DNA of 10,659 nt from Rubrivivax sp. Its GTDB lineage: Bacteria; Pseudomonadota; Gammaproteobacteria; Burkholderiales; Burkholderiaceae_C. The stretch's first letter is position 1. Every line of letters begins with the position of its first letter. Below the pieces are notes generated by a model. That model searched no databases, was not told the DNA's origin, and saw only the letters and a list, made by a program, of their open reading frames with translations. The position numbers and the translations under genes were made by a program. The stretch is taken from contig JAUYAJ010000033.1 in NCBI GenBank assembly GCA_030693565.1, positions 1 to 10,659 of the forward strand. The letters run 5' to 3'. This document shows, in pieces, positions 6,493-10,659 of the stretch.

Positions 6493-7268
6493 GTGACGCA
6501 CCCAGCGACGCACCCAGCCACGCACCCGTCAGCGCCGCGCCGCAGGTCGCGCTGGTCACCGGCGCCACGCGCGGCATCGGCCGTGCCATCGCCGCCGTGC
6601 TGGCCGCGCGCGGTTTGCTCGTCATCGGCACCGCCACCAGCGTAGCCGGCGCGCAGGCCATCAGCGAGGCGCTGGCGGCCTATCCGGGCTGCGGCGGGCG
6701 CGTGCTCGACGTCACCGATGGCGCTGCCGTCGAAGCCACGATCGACGCCGTCGTCAAAGCCCATGGCGGCCTGCACGTGCTGGTCAACAACGCCGGCATC
6801 ACGCGCGACCAGCTCGCCCTGCGGATGAAGGACGACGATTGGGACGCGGTGCTCGACACCAACTTGAAGGCGGTGTTCCGCTGCAGCCGCGCCGTGCTGC
6901 GCACGATGATGAAGCAGCGCTACGGGCGCATCATCAGCATCACCTCGGTGGTGGGTGCCAGCGGCAACGCGGGTCAGGCCAACTACGCCGCGGCCAAGGC
7001 CGGCGTGGCCGGGATGACGCGCGCGCTGGCCCGCGAGCTCGGTAGCCGTAACATCACCGTCAATTGCATTGCACCCGGCTTCATCGCCACCGACATGACC
7101 GACGCGCTGCCCGAGGCCCAGAAGGCGGCGCTGCTGTCGCAGATTCCGCTCGGGCGGCTGGGCAGCGCTGAGGAAGTGGCCCACGCCGTGGCCTTTCTGG
7201 CCAGTCGCGAAGCCGCTTACATCACGGGCACCGAACTTCACGTCAACGGCGGCATGTACATGGGCTGA
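6489..7268 (+). CDS. fabG: 3-oxoacyl-ACP reductase
   Basis: FabG reduces 3-ketoacyl-ACP to (R)-3-hydroxyacyl-ACP with NADPH, the first reductive step of each elongation cycle. It is a short-chain dehydrogenase/reductase of 259 residues with the cofactor motif TGATRGIG (24-31), NNAG (100-103), Asn125, and the catalytic Ser153-Tyr166-Lys170 (SVVG and YAAAK). The QANYAAAKAG and GFIATDMT blocks are characteristic of FabG. The frame is open further upstream, but ATG 6489 overlaps the fabD stop and has AAGGAG (6475-6480) at 8 nt. The N-terminus is about 15 residues longer than E. coli FabG because of a tandem Asp/His-Ala-Pro repeat (residues 3-14), listed separately. The product probably forms the usual tetramer. 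Confidence 0.97.
   Translation: MSDAPSDAPSHAPVSAAPQVALVTGATRGIGRAIAAVLAARGLLVIGTATSVAGAQAISEALAAYPGCGGRVLDVTDGAAVEATIDAVVKAHGGLHVLVNNAGITRDQLALRMKDDDWDAVLDTNLKAVFRCSRAVLRTMMKQRYGRIISITSVVGASGNAGQANYAAAKAGVAGMTRALARELGSRNITVNCIAPGFIATDMTDALPEAQKAALLSQIPLGRLGSAEEVAHAVAFLASREAAYITGTELHVNGGMYMG
6495..6530 (+). repeat. 12-bp tandem repeat in the fabG 5' end
   Basis: Three consecutive 12-bp units, GACGCACCCAGC at 6495-6506 and 6507-6518 (identical) and a third diverged copy at 6519-6530 (CAC GCA CCC GTC). They encode DAPS-DAPS-HAPV. The unit is a multiple of three, so changes in copy number would preserve the frame. Confidence 0.85.
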
Positions 7269-7321
7269 GCCCTGAAATTTGCCGCCGGACTACCCTTATC
7301 ACCCGGTCCATGCCCCGCCGG

Positions 7322-7334
7322 TAGAATCGCGGGC
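7322..7334 (+). promoter_or_regulatory. Putative acpP promoter (-10 region)
   Basis: TAGAAT (7322-7327) in the 95 bp fabG-acpP gap matches the -10 consensus in 5 of 6 positions and is followed by a GC-rich discriminator (CGCGGGC). The best -35 candidate, TTATCA (7296-7301, 4 of 6), has an over-long 20 bp spacer. A start near 7334 would give a leader of about 30 nt. A separate promoter fits the high ACP demand, but the call rests on motifs alone. Confidence 0.45.
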
Positions 7335-7363
7335 TGTTTTCCGTACCCCCTCCTGGAGGAGTC

Positions 7364-7603
7364 ATGAGCGATATCGAAGCACGAGTGAAGAAAATCATTG
7401 CCGAGCAACTCGGCGTGCCGGAAGCCGATGTCACCAACGAGAAAGCTTTCGTTGCTGACCTGGGCGCCGACTCACTCGACACCGTGGAACTGGTGATGGC
7501 GCTGGAGGACGAGTTCGGCATCGAGATCCCAGACGAAGAAGCCGAGAAGATCACCACCGTGCAGTTGGCAATCGACTACGCGGTCGGCCATCAGAAGGCC
7601 TGA
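7364..7603 (+). CDS. acpP: Acyl carrier protein
   Basis: Small acidic carrier (79 residues) that holds growing acyl chains on a 4'-phosphopantetheine arm and serves every Fab enzyme in this cluster as well as PlsX. The attachment site is Ser37 in GADSLDTVELVMALEDEFG, the invariant DSL motif. The rest, including VTNEKAFVADLGA upstream and IPDEEAEKITTV downstream, is typical AcpP with its negatively charged helix II. ATG 7364 follows a strong GGAGGAG Shine-Dalgarno (7355-7361). Codon use is less extreme in GC3 than its neighbours (AAA, GCT, GTT occur), as is common in highly expressed genes. It lies between fabG and fabF as in most proteobacteria. Confidence 0.99.
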   Translation: MSDIEARVKKIIAEQLGVPEADVTNEKAFVADLGADSLDTVELVMALEDEFGIEIPDEEAEKITTVQLAIDYAVGHQKA

Positions 7604-7628
7604 GGTCAGCGCATGTCGCAGTGCGGTA

Positions 7629-7650
7629 AGGCCGCCCGCAGGGCCGGCTT
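7629..7650 (+). promoter_or_regulatory. Hairpin in the acpP-fabF gap
   Basis: A nine-pair stem (7629-7637 with 7641-7650, C7645 bulged, one G-U pair) closes a GCA loop, 25 nt after the acpP stop and 27 nt before the fabF start. No T-run follows, so it is not a standard intrinsic terminator. It could stabilise or define the 3' end of a short acpP transcript. Folded by eye. Confidence 0.4.
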
Positions 7651-7677
7651 GGGTGTGCGGCAACCGGAGCTGACGCG

Positions 7678-8922
<1,245 letters not shown>

Positions 8923-8927
8923 GCTGA

Positions 8928-9377
8928 ATGCGGCCGGCACCGCCGCTGAGCCTGCACTGTTCCGGCCGCGGTGCCTGGCGGCAGCTGCGGGTTGCCTTGC
9001 TGGCGCTGGCCGCTGCGGTGCCGGCCGGCTGGGCGGCGCTGCATCTTGAGGCCACTGGCCCTGTCGCCTTGCTGGCGGCGGCGATTGCGGCCGCGGTCGC
9101 CATCGGGGCCGGTCTGCGCGCCATCCGGCCCGAGCCGGTGCTGCTGGCCTGGGATGGCAGCCACTGGAACGTCGACGGGCAGCCGGCCGCGCTCGACCTG
9201 ATGCTCGACCTGGGGGCGGGGCTGCTGCTGCGCCTGCGGCCCGCCAGCGGCGGCCGCGCACTGTGGCTGGCGGTCACGGCCACCGAGGCCGGGGCCGGTT
9301 TTCATGGCTTGCGCGCCGCCGTCCATGCGCGCACGCCGACGCGTCGGCCGGCTATCGTCGATCACGGGGCGGCCTGA
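8928..9377 (+). CDS. Small two-helix membrane protein, YgfX/CptA-like (tentative)
   Basis: A 149-residue product with no certain family. Two hydrophobic segments (about 20-38 and 45-63) are separated by a short turn (HLEATGP), so it is probably an inner-membrane hairpin. A soluble C-terminal part follows, with PVLLAWDGSHWNVDG (70-84) and LLLRLRPASGGRALWL (about 94-109). This layout, the W-x-V-D-G strand and the LLRLR...LWLA pattern resemble YgfX (CptA) proteins, which pair with SdhE in gammaproteobacteria; no sdhE is in this window. The ATG lies 5 nt after the fabF stop with no clear Shine-Dalgarno, and the stop is immediately followed by the rpoE ATG, so it appears co-transcribed and coupled with both. 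That it is a gene is well supported by frame, codon use and spacing; the YgfX link is inferred from pattern memory. Confidence 0.75.
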   Translation: MRPAPPLSLHCSGRGAWRQLRVALLALAAAVPAGWAALHLEATGPVALLAAAIAAAVAIGAGLRAIRPEPVLLAWDGSHWNVDGQPAALDLMLDLGAGLLLRLRPASGGRALWLAVTATEAGAGFHGLRAAVHARTPTRRPAIVDHGAA

Positions 9378-9986
9378 ATGGCCGAAGCGGACAACGACGC
9401 CTTGCTCGTCGCACGCGTTCAGCGCGGCGACACCAAGGCCTTCGAGATGCTGGTCGTCAAGTACCAGCGGCGCATCGAGCGCCTGATCGGGCGCATGGTG
9501 CGTGACGTCGACCGCGTGCCCGACATCGCCCAGGAAACCTTCATCCGCGCCTACCGGGCGCTGCCCAAGTTCCGCGGCGAAAGCGCCTTCTACACCTGGC
9601 TGTACCGGATCGCGGTGAATACGGCAAAGAAGACGCTGGTCGAGATGAAGCGCGACCCGCTGGTCTTCGAGGGCGCGCGCAACGCCGGCGACGACGGCGA
9701 CGAAACTTCACGCGCCGAAAGTGAACTAACTGACCGCGAAACACCCGAAGGCTTGCTGGCGACCAAGGAAATCGCCGCCGCCGTCAATGCAGCCATCGGC
9801 GCTTTGTCGGAGGATCTGCGCCAGGCCGTGACCTTGCGCGAGATCGAAGGCTTGAGCTATGAAGAGATATCCGAAGTCATGAACTGTCCCATCGGCACGG
9901 TCCGTTCGCGGATCTTTCGCGCCCGTGAAGCCATCGCGGCGCGCCTGCGGCCGCTGCTCGACACCCGCGACGGCGAACGCTGGTGA
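9378..9986 (+). CDS. rpoE: RNA polymerase sigma factor RpoE (sigma-24, envelope stress)
   Basis: ECF sigma factor that directs RNA polymerase to envelope-stress promoters when released from RseA. The 202-residue product has region 2 with the near-invariant RGESAFYTWLYRIAVNTAKK (66-85) and the preceding DIAQETFIRAYRAL (49-62). A variable acidic linker (about 95-125) follows, then region 4 with LSEDLRQAVTLREIEGLSYEEI (143-164) and the helix-turn-helix recognition segment CPIGTVRSRIFRARE (170-184). Homology to E. coli RpoE/AlgU is clear throughout. The ATG follows the upstream stop directly (TGAATG) with only a weak G-rich Shine-Dalgarno candidate. The stop overlaps the GTG start of rseA. No sigma-E-type promoter was found directly upstream; a candidate lies inside the linker coding region. 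Confidence 0.97.
   Translation: MAEADNDALLVARVQRGDTKAFEMLVVKYQRRIERLIGRMVRDVDRVPDIAQETFIRAYRALPKFRGESAFYTWLYRIAVNTAKKTLVEMKRDPLVFEGARNAGDDGDETSRAESELTDRETPEGLLATKEIAAAVNAAIGALSEDLRQAVTLREIEGLSYEEISEVMNCPIGTVRSRIFRAREAIAARLRPLLDTRDGERW
9702..9729 (+). promoter_or_regulatory. Candidate sigma-E promoter inside rpoE, directed at rseA
   Basis: GAAACTT (9702-9708) matches the sigma-E -35 consensus GGAACTT in 6 of 7 positions. It is followed after 16 bp by ACTAA (9725-9729), 4 of 5 matches to TCTAA. The elements fall in the variable linker codons of rpoE, where codons rare in this GC-rich window (ACT, TCA, AGT, CTA, ACT, ACA) are clustered. Transcription would start near 9736 and read into rseA. 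Motif-based only. Confidence 0.35.
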
Positions 9987-10648
9987 CCACGATGCCCGCC
10001 TTGCCGCCCAACCCACTGCCTGCTGCCATGAATCCCATCTCCGTCAGCGACCCTTCGGCTCCCGACGCGCGCCGGCAACTGCTTTCGGCGCTGGCCGATG
10101 GCGAAGTCGACGCCGCCGAACTGCAGCAAGGCTGCACGCTGTGGCGCAGCGACGCGGCGGCGCGCGCCGACTGGCATGCCTATCACCTGATCGGCGACGT
10201 GCTGCGCGCCGAGGAACTGGCCAATCCACCGGGCCACGATGCGGCCTTCCTGACCGCGCTGCGCAGCCGGCTGGCCGACGAACCCGTGCCGCTGGCGCCC
10301 GCCGCGGCCACGCCGGCACCGCGCCTGCGCGCCTGGTTGGCCCCGGCCGCCGTGGCCGCGGGTTTTGTTGCCGTGGCCGGCGTGCTCGTGGTGTCGCGCC
10401 TGTCGACGCCCGAGGCGCCGCCGGCCAGCCAGCTGCTGGTGTCGTCGCCAGCCTCCGCCGGCGGCCTGCAGCGTGTCGGTGCCGGTGTGCCGGCCGCTGC
10501 GACGCCGCTGGTGCTGGACGGCAAGCTGATCCGCGACGCCCAGCTCGACGCCTACCTGCGCGCCCACCGCGACATGCATGGTGGCAGCGCCGCAGCGGTG
10601 CCAGGCGGTGCGCTGCGCAGCGTCGAAACCCTGGCGCCGCAGCGCTGA
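9983..10648 (+). CDS. rseA: Anti-sigma-E factor RseA (MucA-like)
   Basis: Single-pass inner-membrane protein that binds and holds RpoE on its cytoplasmic side and is degraded by the DegS-RseP cascade under envelope stress. In 221 residues I see the RseA N-terminal domain: LLSALADGEVDAAEL (33-47), then WHAYHLIGDVLRAEEL (64-79), matching the W-x-x-YHLI-x-D motif of E. coli RseA. One transmembrane helix follows (about 118-138), and then a periplasmic Ala/Pro-rich tail with DAQLDAYLRAHRDMHGG (185-201), a segment I recall from betaproteobacterial RseA. The chosen start is the GTG overlapping the rpoE stop (GTGA). ATG 9992 and ATG 10028 are alternatives, and none has a clear Shine-Dalgarno; ATG 10028 would give an N-terminus nearer in length to E. 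coli RseA. The identity is supported by position directly after rpoE. Confidence 0.92.
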   Translation: MTTMPALPPNPLPAAMNPISVSDPSAPDARRQLLSALADGEVDAAELQQGCTLWRSDAAARADWHAYHLIGDVLRAEELANPPGHDAAFLTALRSRLADEPVPLAPAAATPAPRLRAWLAPAAVAAGFVAVAGVLVVSRLSTPEAPPASQLLVSSPASAGGLQRVGAGVPAAATPLVLDGKLIRDAQLDAYLRAHRDMHGGSAAAVPGGALRSVETLAPQR

Positions 10649-10659
10649 TGGGCAGCCAG
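10648..10659 (+). CDS. rseB: Start of the next gene, probably rseB (cut by window end)
   Basis: An ATG overlaps the rseA stop (TGATG), and only four codons (M-G-S-Q) are visible. The name is inferred solely from the usual rpoE-rseA-rseB order; the sequence itself cannot identify it. Confidence 0.35.

Noticed and set aside
7234..7260. GAACTT near the fabG 3' end as a sigma-E -35 element
   Set aside because: No TCTAA/TCAAA-like -10 lies at 15-19 bp downstream, and the sequence simply encodes the conserved TELHVNGG end of FabG.
9353..9358. TATCGT as a -10 box for an rpoE-proximal promoter
   Set aside because: It has 4 of 6 matches and no recognisable -35 at any acceptable spacing, so it is not distinguishable from chance inside the upstream coding region.

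Overview
The window is a GC-rich (very high GC at third codon positions), densely packed stretch of chromosome. Gene order and protein sequence point to a betaproteobacterium of the order Burkholderiales, probably in the Rubrivivax/Leptothrix/Ideonella neighbourhood. That placement is inferred from memory of family sequences, not from a search. I see no mobile element, CRISPR array, tRNA or rRNA. Almost every base lies in a recognisable housekeeping gene.

Left part (1-2430): the 3' portion of an RhlE-type DEAD-box RNA helicase on the + strand runs convergently into a two-gene minus-strand unit. That unit is yceF (Maf-family m7GTP pyrophosphatase) followed by an RsmI-like SAM-dependent methyltransferase, joined by an ATGA overlap. 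A short divergent gap (2431-2484) separates yceF from the long + strand cluster.

Central part (2485-8922): the classic bacterial cluster yceD (DUF177), rpmF (ribosomal protein L32), plsX, fabH, fabD, fabG, acpP, fabF. It joins 50S ribosome biogenesis to the start of phospholipid synthesis (PlsX) and to type II fatty acid synthesis: malonyl loading by FabD, initiation by FabH, elongation by FabF, reduction by FabG, all on the carrier AcpP. Catalytic residues are intact in every enzyme. Three likely promoters lie upstream of yceD, rpmF and acpP. Candidate RNA hairpins lie before rpmF, between rpmF and plsX, and between acpP and fabF.

Right part (8928-10659): a small two-helix membrane protein resembling YgfX/CptA, then rpoE (sigma-24 envelope-stress sigma factor), rseA (its membrane anti-sigma factor), and the first four codons of what is probably rseB. 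These follow fabF almost without gaps, so the envelope-stress module appears physically, and perhaps transcriptionally, attached to fatty acid synthesis.

This is mainly an ordinary conserved region, and I found no new multi-gene system. The most interesting signals are a sigma-E-like promoter inside rpoE lying on a patch of unusual codons, the YgfX-like gene away from its usual partner, a possibly leaderless yceD promoter, and the structured rpmF-plsX junction with a TTG start.
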